Assembly: GCA_021208135.1 (NCBI GenBank)
Contig: JAJOKB010000069.1
Location: 46,565-110,564, forward strand
Length of the DNA: 64,000 nucleotides
From: Verrucomicrobiota bacterium
Lineage (GTDB): Bacteria > Verrucomicrobiota > Verrucomicrobiia > Opitutales > Oceanipulchritudinaceae
Direction: 5' to 3'
The first letter of the stretch is position 1. Every line of letters begins with the position of its first letter. Below are positions 30,087-38,233 of this stretch, piece by piece. The notes beneath the pieces are model-generated. The model was not told where the DNA came from. It saw only the letters and a list, made by a program, of their open reading frames with translations, and did not search any database. Both the position numbers and the translations under genes were made by a program.

Positions 30087-30323
30087 TTAAGCAGTAGGAT
30101 CAAATGCGGTGGTCCCGGAATCCTGAGATAACGTTTGTATACGCAATTCAGCCTTTTGCAGCTCCTGTTCGCAATGCTTCATTAAAGTTACACCTTTTTC
30201 GTAGGCAGCTACTAATTCGGAGAGGCGTAAATTACCGCCCTCCATAGACTTAACCAACGTCTCAAGCTTTTGCAATGAGTCTTCAAAACTGGATTCTTCC
30301 ACGGGGTTCACACTGTCAGACAT
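30087..30323 (-). CDS. xseB: exodeoxyribonuclease VII small subunit
   Basis: Small helical subunit of ExoVII, which partners XseA to degrade single-stranded DNA in the cytosol. 78 residues from MSDSVNPVEES; the core SFEDSLQKLETLVKSMEGG and LSELVAAYEKGVTLMKHCE is characteristic. An ATG 69 bp upstream would run into the terminator region and is rejected. xseA is not in the window. Upstream of dxs, a common pairing (xseB-ispA-dxs in proteobacteria). Confidence 0.92.
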   Translation of the reverse strand: MSDSVNPVEESSFEDSLQKLETLVKSMEGGNLRLSELVAAYEKGVTLMKHCEQELQKAELRIQTLSQDSGTTAFDPTA

Positions 30324-30374
30324 TGATCTAAAGGTGGTCACCTCTGCCGTCGTTGCAAGTAAGATTTGCACGCA

Positions 30375-30409
30375 AAAATGCCTCAACTCCACCAGGGGAA
30401 TTGAGGCAA
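30375..30409 (-). terminator. rho-independent terminator of the uronate operon
   Basis: On the minus strand TGCCTCAA ... TTGAGGCA (8-bp stem, 14-nt loop) followed by five T. It lies 25 bp after the SDR stop and separates that operon from xseB-dxs. Confidence 0.82.
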
Positions 30410-30433
30410 CTGTAGATACGGACTTACGTTGGC

Positions 30434-31210
30434 TTACAGCCTGGGAATGGTAAGTCCGCCGTCCACCATAATAACCTGGCCGGTGGAATACGGAAAATCA
30501 CCCCGCGCCAGTGCAGCTACGGCTTTGCCAACATCCTCAGGGAAACCCCAACGCGCTGTTACGCAAAGTCCATCAGCAATCAATTTGTCGTATTTCTCTG
30601 CCACACCGCTGGTCATATCGGTTTTGGTAACGCCAGGTCGTACCTCATAAACGGGAATATCAAATTCGCCCAAGCGCACGGCAAACAACTGCGTCGCCAT
30701 CGACAAACCGGCTTTGGCAACGCAATACTCCCCCCGGTTGACAGATGCCACCGTGGCCGAAATCGAAGATACATTGATAATGCTTCCGCGAAACTTCGTG
30801 TCCTTGCGCTTCTGCTCAATCATCCAGTTAGCTGCTGCCTGTGTCAGAAAGTAAGCCCCTTTGAGATTGGTGCCGACGACATAGTCAAAACTATCCTCGG
30901 TGGCCTCCAAAAGGTCCTTGCGCTCCTTGGGCGCCACTCCGGCATTATTGACCAATACATGCAGTGCCCCCAGCCCCTCGCGAACACCAGCTAGCATGGA
31001 AGCTCGGTCTGTGGCAGAACCAATGTCACCGCGCACGTAAACCACCTTGGCTCCCAACTGTTCCAAAGCAGCCAGGGCATCGCCAACAGCATCGGCTGGG
31101 CGCATACCGTTGATTGCCAGATCAAAACCATCCGCAGCCAGGCAGCGGGCAATACCAAAACCAATTCCCCGGCTACCGCCAGTGACAAACGCAACTCGCC
31201 TCGCACTCAT
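30434..31210 (-). CDS. SDR-family NAD(P)-dependent oxidoreductase
   Basis: Classical short-chain dehydrogenase, 258 residues. Seen: cofactor motif VTGGSRGIGFGIA, VRGDIGSATD, NNAGVAP, catalytic Ser in INVSSISATV, Tyr/Lys in GEYCVAKAGLS, and RPGVTKTDM. Often annotated as 3-ketoacyl-ACP reductase; from its place downstream of a GH88, a TIM-barrel isomerase and a Gfo/Idh/MocA enzyme it more likely oxidises or reduces a sugar or uronate. It begins 1 bp after the Gfo/Idh/MocA stop and is last before a terminator. Confidence 0.92.
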   Translation of the reverse strand: MSARRVAFVTGGSRGIGFGIARCLAADGFDLAINGMRPADAVGDALAALEQLGAKVVYVRGDIGSATDRASMLAGVREGLGALHVLVNNAGVAPKERKDLLEATEDSFDYVVGTNLKGAYFLTQAAANWMIEQKRKDTKFRGSIINVSSISATVASVNRGEYCVAKAGLSMATQLFAVRLGEFDIPVYEVRPGVTKTDMTSGVAEKYDKLIADGLCVTARWGFPEDVGKAVAALARGDFPYSTGQVIMVDGGLTIPRL

Positions 31211-31211
31211 C

Positions 31212-32375
31212 TCAGGCCTTCAATTCCGGAATTTGTACCCAGGCTTTGCGACTCCAGCTTTCGAGTCCTTTTTCCGCCAATTGAACACCTTTGGCACCTT
31301 CAAGCAGGGTCCATGGGAACGGTTCGTCCAACACTATGTGCTTGAGGAACATTTCCCACTGTACCTTGAAGGCATTGTCATAAACTTCCTGATCGGGAAC
31401 TTCCGCCCAATTGCTGTAGAAGTTGATGGGCTGATCAATATCGGGATTCCATACCGGCTTGGGCGTATTGCCATAATGCTGGAACCAGCACTTGCGCAAC
31501 CCTGCCACAGCTGAACCCTTGGTACCATCGACATGCAGCGTCAACAGGTCGTCGCGACGCACGCGAGTAGCCCACGAACAATTGAAGTGGGCAATGACGC
31601 CACCGGCAAGTTCGAAGGTAGCGTAGGCCGCATCATCTGCAGTACATTTATAGGGTTTGCCGTTTTCATCGATGCGCTCGTCAATATGCGTAGCACCCAA
31701 ACAACTGACGGCCTTCACATCACCAAAAAGATTGTCCAAAACATAACGCCAGTGGCACAACATATCAATGATCATGCCGCCGCCATCTTCCTTGCGGTAA
31801 TTCCAGGATGGACGTTGCGCCGGCACAGTGTGCCCTTCAAAAACCCAGTAGCCAAACTCGCCGGTAACGGCAAAAATTTTGCCAAAGAAATCGTTTTCAA
31901 TCAGGCGCTTTAACTTCACCAAACCTGGCAACCAAAGCTTGTCCTGAACAACCCCGTTTTTGACACCGGCTTCCTGGCAGGTCTTGTACAGATCATACGC
32001 TGTTTCGGTGTCCACTGCGGTGGGCTTTTCGCAGTAAACATGCTTGCCATAGGACACGGCTTTGCGCACAGCATCGGCCCGCAAAAGGGTCCCCTGGGCA
32101 TCAAAATAAACAGGATAGGCTGGATCTTTCATCACAGACTCCAGATCAGTGGTCCACTTGCTGACCCCGGATACTTCAGCCAACTTTTGCAGTTTGACCG
32201 GATTGCGTCCCACCAGGATGGGATCTGGCATGATAAACTCAGTCGGGCTGACTTTAACGCCGCCTTGCTTCATAATGGCAGCAATGGAACGCAACAAATG
32301 CTGGTTCGTGCCCATGCGCCCGGTGACGCCGTTCATGATGATGCCGACAGTGTGAACTTTGGTTTCTATACTCAT
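31212..32375 (-). CDS. Gfo/Idh/MocA-family oxidoreductase
   Basis: NAD(P)-dependent sugar dehydrogenase-type protein, 387 residues. Rossmann opening TVGIIMNGVTGRMGTNQHLL, the family EKP lysine motif HVYCEKPTAV, then the C-terminal beta-sheet domain with GEFGYWVFEG, YRKEDGGGMIIDMLCHWRYV carrying the usual Asp-x3-His pair, and VRRDDLLTLHVDG. Length and organisation are standard. Substrate is probably a sugar or uronate derivative made by the GH88/TIM-barrel enzymes of the same operon; this is inference. Confidence 0.92.
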   Translation of the reverse strand: MSIETKVHTVGIIMNGVTGRMGTNQHLLRSIAAIMKQGGVKVSPTEFIMPDPILVGRNPVKLQKLAEVSGVSKWTTDLESVMKDPAYPVYFDAQGTLLRADAVRKAVSYGKHVYCEKPTAVDTETAYDLYKTCQEAGVKNGVVQDKLWLPGLVKLKRLIENDFFGKIFAVTGEFGYWVFEGHTVPAQRPSWNYRKEDGGGMIIDMLCHWRYVLDNLFGDVKAVSCLGATHIDERIDENGKPYKCTADDAAYATFELAGGVIAHFNCSWATRVRRDDLLTLHVDGTKGSAVAGLRKCWFQHYGNTPKPVWNPDIDQPINFYSNWAEVPDQEVYDNAFKVQWEMFLKHIVLDEPFPWTLLEGAKGVQLAEKGLESWSRKAWVQIPELKA

Positions 32376-32423
32376 GTTGTTGAGAGGATAATGGGTTGTT
32401 GGGAAGGAATGGAGGGTTAAAAT

Positions 32424-33257
32424 TTAAACGTGCTTGCGGTATGCATCGACAATTTTCTGCAAATAGGGGGACTGATCGCCGGACCAGTATTCGGTGGAGA
32501 ATATCTCGACTTCATTAAAGCCCTTGAATCCTGCTTCCTCTACCCATCCCCTGATTTCGGGAATATTGATGCAACCGTCGCCCATAATGGCGCGATCGAG
32601 CAAGAGGTCACGTGTCGGTGTGCGCCAATCACACACATGGAATGCAAACAGATAGCCGCTCTTGCCGCAACGAAGTGTTTGTTCTCTCAATTCCGGATCC
32701 CACCACAGGTGATAGACATCCAGAGCGACCCCGACATAGGGCGATTTTAACGCATCGCACATATCATTGGCCTGGCGTAAAGTGTTGACCGCCGAGCGAT
32801 CGCCCGCGTACATCGGATGCAAGGGTTCAATACCTAGCTTGATGCCCCGTTCGTGCGCATAGGGAAGCACTTCCGCTATGCCCTCCACAATCTGCTTGCG
32901 CGAGGTCTCCAGAGACAGGGACGGATGCGCTCCGCAGACCAAAACGATGAGGGGAGCCCCCAACGCAGCGGCCTCATCAATGGCACGGCGGTTGTCATCC
33001 AAGGCAGCTGTTTTGCCCGCCTGATCCACATGCGGAAAAAATCCACCTCGACACAAGGATACAATCTCCAGCCCTTCAGCTCGGCACACGTTGCCGCTTT
33101 CCTTGGGACCCAAAGCCGCAAGCGCATCCCGCCACACGGTGATGCCTTTGATACCGGCCCTGGCGTATTCCCGCGCAGCAATGCTCAGACTCCAGGGCTT
33201 GGTGGTTGCGGTGTGCACACACAGCCGCGATAAATCCGTAATGGCACTGGCACTCAT
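32424..33257 (-). CDS. TIM-barrel sugar isomerase/epimerase
   Basis: AP-endonuclease-2-like TIM barrel, as in sugar-phosphate isomerases/epimerases and inosose dehydratases. 277 residues with the metal-site residues visible: Glu in KLGIEPLHPM, Asp/His in ALDVYHLWWDP, His in AFHVCDW and Glu in NEVEIFS. The start overlaps the GH88 stop (ATGA), showing coupling. Exact substrate unknown. Confidence 0.9.
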   Translation of the reverse strand: MSASAITDLSRLCVHTATTKPWSLSIAAREYARAGIKGITVWRDALAALGPKESGNVCRAEGLEIVSLCRGGFFPHVDQAGKTAALDDNRRAIDEAAALGAPLIVLVCGAHPSLSLETSRKQIVEGIAEVLPYAHERGIKLGIEPLHPMYAGDRSAVNTLRQANDMCDALKSPYVGVALDVYHLWWDPELREQTLRCGKSGYLFAFHVCDWRTPTRDLLLDRAIMGDGCINIPEIRGWVEEAGFKGFNEVEIFSTEYWSGDQSPYLQKIVDAYRKHV

Positions 33258-34636
33258 GAACGCACTCCGCTGAAAAAGGTGTAATACGGCTCACCTTTGG
33301 CTTCTCTCTGAATATAAAGGGCCAATTCACGCACATGGTAGTCGCCCCACATACAAGCTTCACCTTGGGCGATCTTTTTGCCCGGAGGCACATAATCCCA
33401 ACCATTCGGTTGGTGATATATACTGTGCAACAACAAGCCCTGGTGCTGCGGATCCTCGCTCAAATAGGGCGCACTGAGCAGAGTACGCGCTGTGGTTAGT
33501 CCGGCCTGCCAATAGCGTTTGCCAGCCTCACTCTGCAAGCCAAGATATTTGCCCAACCGCAACAATCCTTGGGCACCGATGGCGGCTGCCGATGAATCCA
33601 CCGGCTCCCAGTCGTTGTCCGGCTCAGCCGGGCGATCCAAATAATTGCCCATGCGATGCAGATTGGGTGCTCCGGTGTCCCAGTAAGGAACACCACAAAC
33701 CGGTGTTTGCTCGATATAGAAGTCACATGTCGCCTGCGCGGCCTTTAAAAATACCTCGGTAACGGCAGACCGGCCACCGGCAACAGCCAGTTCTTCGTCA
33801 CTCAACTTTTGCAGCAATTCCAATTCCTCGGCAAAGCCACACATGGCCCATGCCAAACCCCGTGTCCAGGTACTGAAACCAGTGTAACCTTGTTGCGAGT
33901 TTGGACAGCGGAAAGCACCATCATTGGTATTGAACACACTTTCATGAGCCACCCTGCCGCGCAGATCATAGCTGTCACGCCCTTCACCGTAAAACACAGA
34001 ATAGCGGGCAGTAGCCAACGCGTGCTGGATCGCACGTTGCAACAGATTGATCTCTTTATCGCCCTCATCCATGTAGGCGTGTCCCAACAGGTAACTCACC
34101 ATCAAGGCGCGGCAGGAGCGGATCGTGTCCACAAATAACGAATGCGGCCCGTTGAAGGAATAGATATAGCCGCCTCCGTCCGGCAATCGGGTAAAACGAC
34201 GGGCCTGGGCCGCCCCCGACACTTTCAGCGCCAGTTCGTAAAAATGGCGCTCCCACTCGTTGCGCTCAATTTTACCCTCATGCATCAGTCGATGCAAATT
34301 ACCATAAGTCGAGACGTTGTTGAATCCGTGATCGTGCACGCCGAAATGACTCACGTGCGGTGCCATGAATTGCACGGTTTGCCTGCGCCCAAGATCGAGA
34401 AACTGCTCGTCGCCCGTCGCATCAAACTGCAATATCGCAGCACCATACTGAAATCCTTGAGTCCATTCTGTCCAACCTCGGGTGGTGTACTTGCCTGCCC
34501 ACGTAAAAACGGGGGATCCTTTGGAAGTATCATATTCCTGCTCGATCAATTGGATTTTCCTGCCGGAAACGTTCCAGAAATTCTGCAATTGGGATTCCAG
34601 ATCGCGCGCTTTCAGGGTTGGGTCGATGGTAATCAT
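33254..34636 (-). CDS. GH88-like unsaturated glucuronyl hydrolase
   Basis: (alpha/alpha)6-barrel hydrolase of the GH88 type, which removes unsaturated uronic acids from oligosaccharides produced by polysaccharide lyases. Seen: FTWAGKYTTRGWTEWTQGFQ, HDHGFNNVSTYGNL, the family block QGYTGFSTWTRGLAWAMCGF and PVDSSAAAIGAQGLLRLGKY. No signal peptide (MITIDPTLKARD), so it is cytoplasmic and would act on imported oligosaccharides. 460 residues, slightly longer than usual. GH105 is an alternative but the TWTRGLAWA block favours GH88. Confidence 0.83.
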   Translation of the reverse strand: MITIDPTLKARDLESQLQNFWNVSGRKIQLIEQEYDTSKGSPVFTWAGKYTTRGWTEWTQGFQYGAAILQFDATGDEQFLDLGRRQTVQFMAPHVSHFGVHDHGFNNVSTYGNLHRLMHEGKIERNEWERHFYELALKVSGAAQARRFTRLPDGGGYIYSFNGPHSLFVDTIRSCRALMVSYLLGHAYMDEGDKEINLLQRAIQHALATARYSVFYGEGRDSYDLRGRVAHESVFNTNDGAFRCPNSQQGYTGFSTWTRGLAWAMCGFAEELELLQKLSDEELAVAGGRSAVTEVFLKAAQATCDFYIEQTPVCGVPYWDTGAPNLHRMGNYLDRPAEPDNDWEPVDSSAAAIGAQGLLRLGKYLGLQSEAGKRYWQAGLTTARTLLSAPYLSEDPQHQGLLLHSIYHQPNGWDYVPPGKKIAQGEACMWGDYHVRELALYIQREAKGEPYYTFFSGVRS

Positions 34637-34660
34637 AGTGCTATTGATTGTGATTGAAAT

Positions 34661-35218
34661 TTAGTAACGCCGATCTTTGCGCAGGTGCATCAAGATCAGC
34701 CGAACGTCAGACAAGGCCTCGTAACTGTGGCCCCGGACAGCATCAAACTGCACACTCTCCCCCGCGTGCACCAGAATCACTTGATGCGTCAGCGAGAGAC
34801 GAATGCAGCCCTCAAGTACCCAGCATACTTCAAGATCGTCATGATGAATCTCTGGACGTGATATGGTGGCACCGGCCTTGGCCTCTCCCAGAAATGCCTG
34901 CACATTGCCGTACTGTATGCGCTGAAACCGGAAATCTCCCGATCGATAGGCCACAGCCTTCTTGCGGTGCGCCAAGGGAGCCTCCGCCAAGGCCAACAAA
35001 TCGGTCGCGCTCATGTCAAACAGTCGTCCCAATTTGAATAATGTTTCCAATTCGGCTGTAGTCTGATTGCGTTCCAGTTTCGAAATGACCGATGCTGAAA
35101 TTCCGCTGCGCTCAGACGCCTGCTGCAATGTCAATCCGCTCGCCATGCGCAACTGTCTCAAAACCGCAAAATCGTACATGCGATTCCCATTTTCGGAAGA
35201 TTGAACAGTTTTCTGCAT
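34661..35218 (-). CDS. XRE-family regulator with C-terminal cupin
   Basis: DNA-binding regulator. HTH_3 at residues ~18-72 (LRQLRMASGLTLQQASERSG, SVISKLERNQ) and a cupin_2 sensor at ~110-180 (PEIHHDDLEVCWVLEGCIRL, VHAGESVQFDAVRGHSYEAL). First gene of the minus-strand sugar operon and divergent from the KDPG aldolase, so it probably controls both through the 74-bp spacer, with the cupin binding a sugar acid. Start at 35218 or at the internal ATG 35179. Confidence 0.9.
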   Translation of the reverse strand: MQKTVQSSENGNRMYDFAVLRQLRMASGLTLQQASERSGISASVISKLERNQTTAELETLFKLGRLFDMSATDLLALAEAPLAHRKKAVAYRSGDFRFQRIQYGNVQAFLGEAKAGATISRPEIHHDDLEVCWVLEGCIRLSLTHQVILVHAGESVQFDAVRGHSYEALSDVRLILMHLRKDRRY

Positions 35219-35292
35219 TGACCTTTATGGCTAAACTGGATTTTTTCTTTTGCAACAAAATAAATCACATTCAATAGCTCTGAGGAAAATTT
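35219..35292. promoter_or_regulatory. divergent regulator/eda intergenic region
   Basis: A 74-bp AT-rich spacer that must hold both promoters. A GAGG ribosome-binding site at 35282-35285 serves eda. I could not identify a convincing operator palindrome. Confidence 0.5.
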
Positions 35293-35925
35293 ATGTTCAC
35301 CCTGTCAACCGCTACTGCCCAACGCCTGATTCCAGTTGCCGTCATCGATAAAACCGAAGATGCCGTTCCACTCGCTGCCGCGCTGCAGGCGGGCGGACTC
35401 AACGTCATTGAAGTGACCTTGCGCAGTGCATGCGCCATCGATGCCATTGCCGCCATCCGTCGGCAGTTTCCTGACTTTATTGTCGGTGCAGGTACCGTGA
35501 TCGATGTGGAAGTTGTCGCCAAACTACGCGACCTGGGGGTTCACTTTGCGGTATCTCCAGGATTAAATCCGCTGGTGCTCGAGGCTACCCAGGCGGCTGG
35601 CATACCTCTCGTTCCCGGCGCTATTACCCCCACCGAAATTGAGCGTGCCCGCTCCCTGGGAGTCCAAACTATAAAATTCTTCCCGGCGGAAGCTGCCGGT
35701 GGCTCAGCCATGTTAAAAGCACTCACAGGCCCATACGGACACACCGGTATTCAATTCATTCCGACAGGGGGTATTGATGCCGCCAAGCTGAAGGACTACC
35801 TCAACATCCCGGCGGTGGCAGCCGTAGGCGGCTCTTGGTTCGTCGATAAAAAGTGGCTCAAAGCAGGTGATTTCGCTAAAATCACCGCCCTCACGGCTGA
35901 AGCTGTGGCGCTCGCCCACAGCTAA
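35293..35925 (+). CDS. eda: KDPG/KHG aldolase
   Basis: Class I aldolase cleaving 2-keto-3-deoxy-6-phosphogluconate to pyruvate and glyceraldehyde-3-phosphate, the last step of uronate and Entner-Doudoroff catabolism. Seen: LIPVAVIDKTEDAVPLA, catalytic Glu in NVIEVTLRS, GAGTVID, AVSPGLNPLVLE, Schiff-base Lys in TIKFFPAEAAGG and FIPTGGID. Length 210, standard. Divergent from the XRE-cupin regulator, GAGG RBS 7 bp before the ATG. Confidence 0.95.
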   Translation: MFTLSTATAQRLIPVAVIDKTEDAVPLAAALQAGGLNVIEVTLRSACAIDAIAAIRRQFPDFIVGAGTVIDVEVVAKLRDLGVHFAVSPGLNPLVLEATQAAGIPLVPGAITPTEIERARSLGVQTIKFFPAEAAGGSAMLKALTGPYGHTGIQFIPTGGIDAAKLKDYLNIPAVAAVGGSWFVDKKWLKAGDFAKITALTAEAVALAHS

Positions 35926-36028
35926 TAGCCCAGGTCGTATTACCTATTCTAATGCTACCTTACGCAGAAGCTTACATTAAACTTTTTTTCTGGCAATAAG
36001 CATCATTTACCTTTTCACCTTTCATGCG

Positions 36029-36617
36029 ATGACACAGCGCAAGTGGGAAATTAAATCACTAAAAATGCAGCCCGACCTGGTCTGGGCTATGGCGCTGCAA
36101 AGCCTTAAGGTGCGCATCACCCGGGCGTTTTTTGACGCTACTCACCGTTGCCGCATCCAGCGCCTTTATCATTTTCCTGCTAACCTCCCCCTCCAGTTCC
36201 GATCCTCAGGAAAGGGAAATCTGGATGCTCATGCTTACCCTGAGCCTTATTGTCAGCGGCGCCGGGGTTTTAAATACCATGTTGATGTCTGTCACGCAAA
36301 GGTATCGTGAAATCGGCACCCTCAAATGCCTCGGTGCCCTGGATCTTTTCGTACTTTACAGCGTCTTGCTGGAGTCCGCTATCCTGGGATTTTTAGGTGC
36401 CTTGGTGGGGGTCATTCTTGGATTACTGCTGGCCGTAGCCGTAGGGTCCATTGAGTTCGGACTGGGCGTCTTCAGTGCCTGGCATTTCACCGGTCTGTGG
36501 TGGAAAGCGGGCATAGCCTCAGGCGTTGGTCTGCTGCTCACCACCATCGGTGCGGCAATACCAGCCTATATCGCCGCAAAGATGCCTCCCATCGAAGCCA
36601 TGCGAGGCGAAAAGTAA
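36029..36617 (+). CDS. half-size FtsX/MacB-like ABC permease (frame break)
   Basis: Membrane subunit of ~195 residues. A T run 36128-36133 breaks the frame; with five T the first helix reads AFLTLLTVAASSAFIIFLLT. Three more segments follow (MLMLTLSLIVSGAGVLNTML; LESAILGFLGALVGVILGLL; GVGLLLTTIGAAIPAYIA), with the FtsX-domain blocks SVTQRYREIGTLKCLGA and the ending KMPPIEAMRGE. The large extracytoplasmic domain of MacB/LolC between helices 1 and 2 is reduced to about ten residues. First gene of the seven-ORF operon; ATPase genes follow after 30 bp. Start 36029 or 36065. Confidence 0.82.
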
Positions 36618-36647
36618 CCACCGCCAAACTTCCCTACAACCTACCCG

Positions 36648-37445
36648 ATGCAGCCCTCCAATCTACTACCCACCTCTCCCAAAGCCTCACCCTGGTCCAA
36701 CCTGCGCGACAGCGGAACCCGCGATTGCACAGTCATGGCCAAAGGAGTGAGGATGGTCTACCAGACTGGAGAGGAGCAGGTCCACGCCTTGCGTGGCGTG
36801 GACCTGCAAATTTTTGCTGGAGAATACATATCCATCATGGGGCCATCAGGATCCGGCAAAACCACTTTGTTCAATGCGATTGGTGGACTGAGCAAACCGA
36901 CCGCAGGCAACGTCTTCATTGACGAAATCGATGTGGCTCAACTCGACGCACAGGAATTGGCCTGGTTGCGTTGCCGGAAGATTGGCTACATTTTCCAAAG
37001 CTACAACATCGTCAAGGTGATGACCGCCCTGGAAAATGTGGTATTGCCCATGTTATTTGCCGGGGTTCCGCCTGAAGAAGCGCAGGAGCGGGCGGTCAGC
37101 ATCCTGCAACGTGTGGGTCTGGGCCACCGGATTCTGCACACTCCCAAGGAACTGTCCGGAGGGCAGCAACAGCGGGTCGCAATTGCCCGCGCCTTTGCCA
37201 ACAAGCCTGCCATCATTTTGGCCGACGAACCCACAGCCAATCTCGACCTGCGCACCGGGGAAGAGATCATTGAATTGATGCGCGAGATGAACAAGGAGCA
37301 GGGAGTGACTGTCATATGTTCTACCCACGACCATAAAATGCTTAACATTTCCGACCGCATCGTTTGGATGGAAGACGGTCGCATCAAGCGTATCGCCAAC
37401 CGCGATGAAGTGCAAATTGAGATTGGTCAGATGCAAGAGCATTGA
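36648..37445 (+). CDS. ABC transporter ATPase 1 (LolD/MacB type)
   Basis: Cytoplasmic nucleotide-binding subunit. Walker A GPSGSGKTT, Q-loop YIFQSYN, signature LSGGQQQRVAIARA, Walker B plus catalytic Glu IILADEPTANLD, H-loop CSTHDH. The sequence VYQTGEEQVHALRGVDLQI puts it with the LolD/MacB/FtsE group that powers FtsX-type permeases. The start at 36648 gives an unusual ~30-residue N-terminal extension; ATG 36735 (MAKGVRMVYQ) is an alternative, though it trims residues that often precede the first strand. All catalytic residues are intact, in contrast to its neighbour. Confidence 0.93.
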   Translation: MQPSNLLPTSPKASPWSNLRDSGTRDCTVMAKGVRMVYQTGEEQVHALRGVDLQIFAGEYISIMGPSGSGKTTLFNAIGGLSKPTAGNVFIDEIDVAQLDAQELAWLRCRKIGYIFQSYNIVKVMTALENVVLPMLFAGVPPEEAQERAVSILQRVGLGHRILHTPKELSGGQQQRVAIARAFANKPAIILADEPTANLDLRTGEEIIELMREMNKEQGVTVICSTHDHKMLNISDRIVWMEDGRIKRIANRDEVQIEIGQMQEH

Positions 37446-37495
37446 AATCCATAGCAACCCTTTCAGCCGCAGCCCTACTACCCACCCGATCTACA

Positions 37496-38230
37496 ATGCC
37501 CGCCACTAAAGAACTGCTTATTGAAGCCAAGGATATTCAACGAGTTTATGGTCACGGAGACGAAAAAGTGTACGCTCTTTCCGGGATCACGCTTGATATC
37601 TACCAAGGGGAATATATCTCCCTGATGGGTCCATCCGGGTCGGGCAAAACCACCTTTTTCAATATCGTCGGCGCATTGGACTTTCCCACCTCAGGTACTA
37701 TCAATCTGGGTGGGCGCAATATGTTGAAAATGAAGCCCGCTGAGCTGGCCTACCTGCGCTGCAGCAATATCGGCTACATTTTTCAAAACTATAATCTCAT
37801 CGAGGTCTTCTCAGCTCTGCGCAACGTCGCCTTGCCTTTGAAGTTTCTGGGTCTCAGTGACGCTGATGCCAACAAAAAGGCGGCGGAACTATTGGAGCGC
37901 GTTGGTCTTGGCCACCGCATGGACCACAGGCCCCCGGAATTGTCTGGAGGGCAACAACAACGGGTGGCTATCGCGCGCGCGCTGGCTAACGATCCGAGCC
38001 TCATTCTGGCAGATGACCCCACCGGAAATTTGGATACCAAAACCGCCACTGCCATTGTTGAACTGTTGAGCGACTTGAGCCGCGAGCGCGGCGTAACGGT
38101 GGTTTCAGCCACTCACGACCACCGCATGCTCGCAGTATCAGACCGCGTAGTGTACTTGCGCGACGGTAAGGTGGAAAAAATCGTCAAACGGGAAGATTTA
38201 AACATTTCCATAGGCTCAGTGGCCTCCTAA
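37496..38230 (+). CDS. ABC transporter ATPase 2 with Asp in place of catalytic Glu
   Basis: Second LolD/MacB-type ATPase, 244 residues from MPATKELLIEAKDIQ (a TTG at 37442 overlapping the previous stop is possible). Walker A GPSGSGKTT, IFQNYNLIEVFSALRNV, signature LSGGQQQRVAIARA and H-loop SATHDHRM are normal, but Walker B reads LILADDPTGNLD, so the catalytic glutamate is aspartate. In other heteromeric ABC systems such a change marks a degenerate ATP site; here that is inference. It pairs with ATPase 1 and ends 3 bp before the next gene. Confidence 0.92.
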   Translation: MPATKELLIEAKDIQRVYGHGDEKVYALSGITLDIYQGEYISLMGPSGSGKTTFFNIVGALDFPTSGTINLGGRNMLKMKPAELAYLRCSNIGYIFQNYNLIEVFSALRNVALPLKFLGLSDADANKKAAELLERVGLGHRMDHRPPELSGGQQQRVAIARALANDPSLILADDPTGNLDTKTATAIVELLSDLSRERGVTVVSATHDHRMLAVSDRVVYLRDGKVEKIVKREDLNISIGSVAS

Positions 38231-38233
38231 CCC

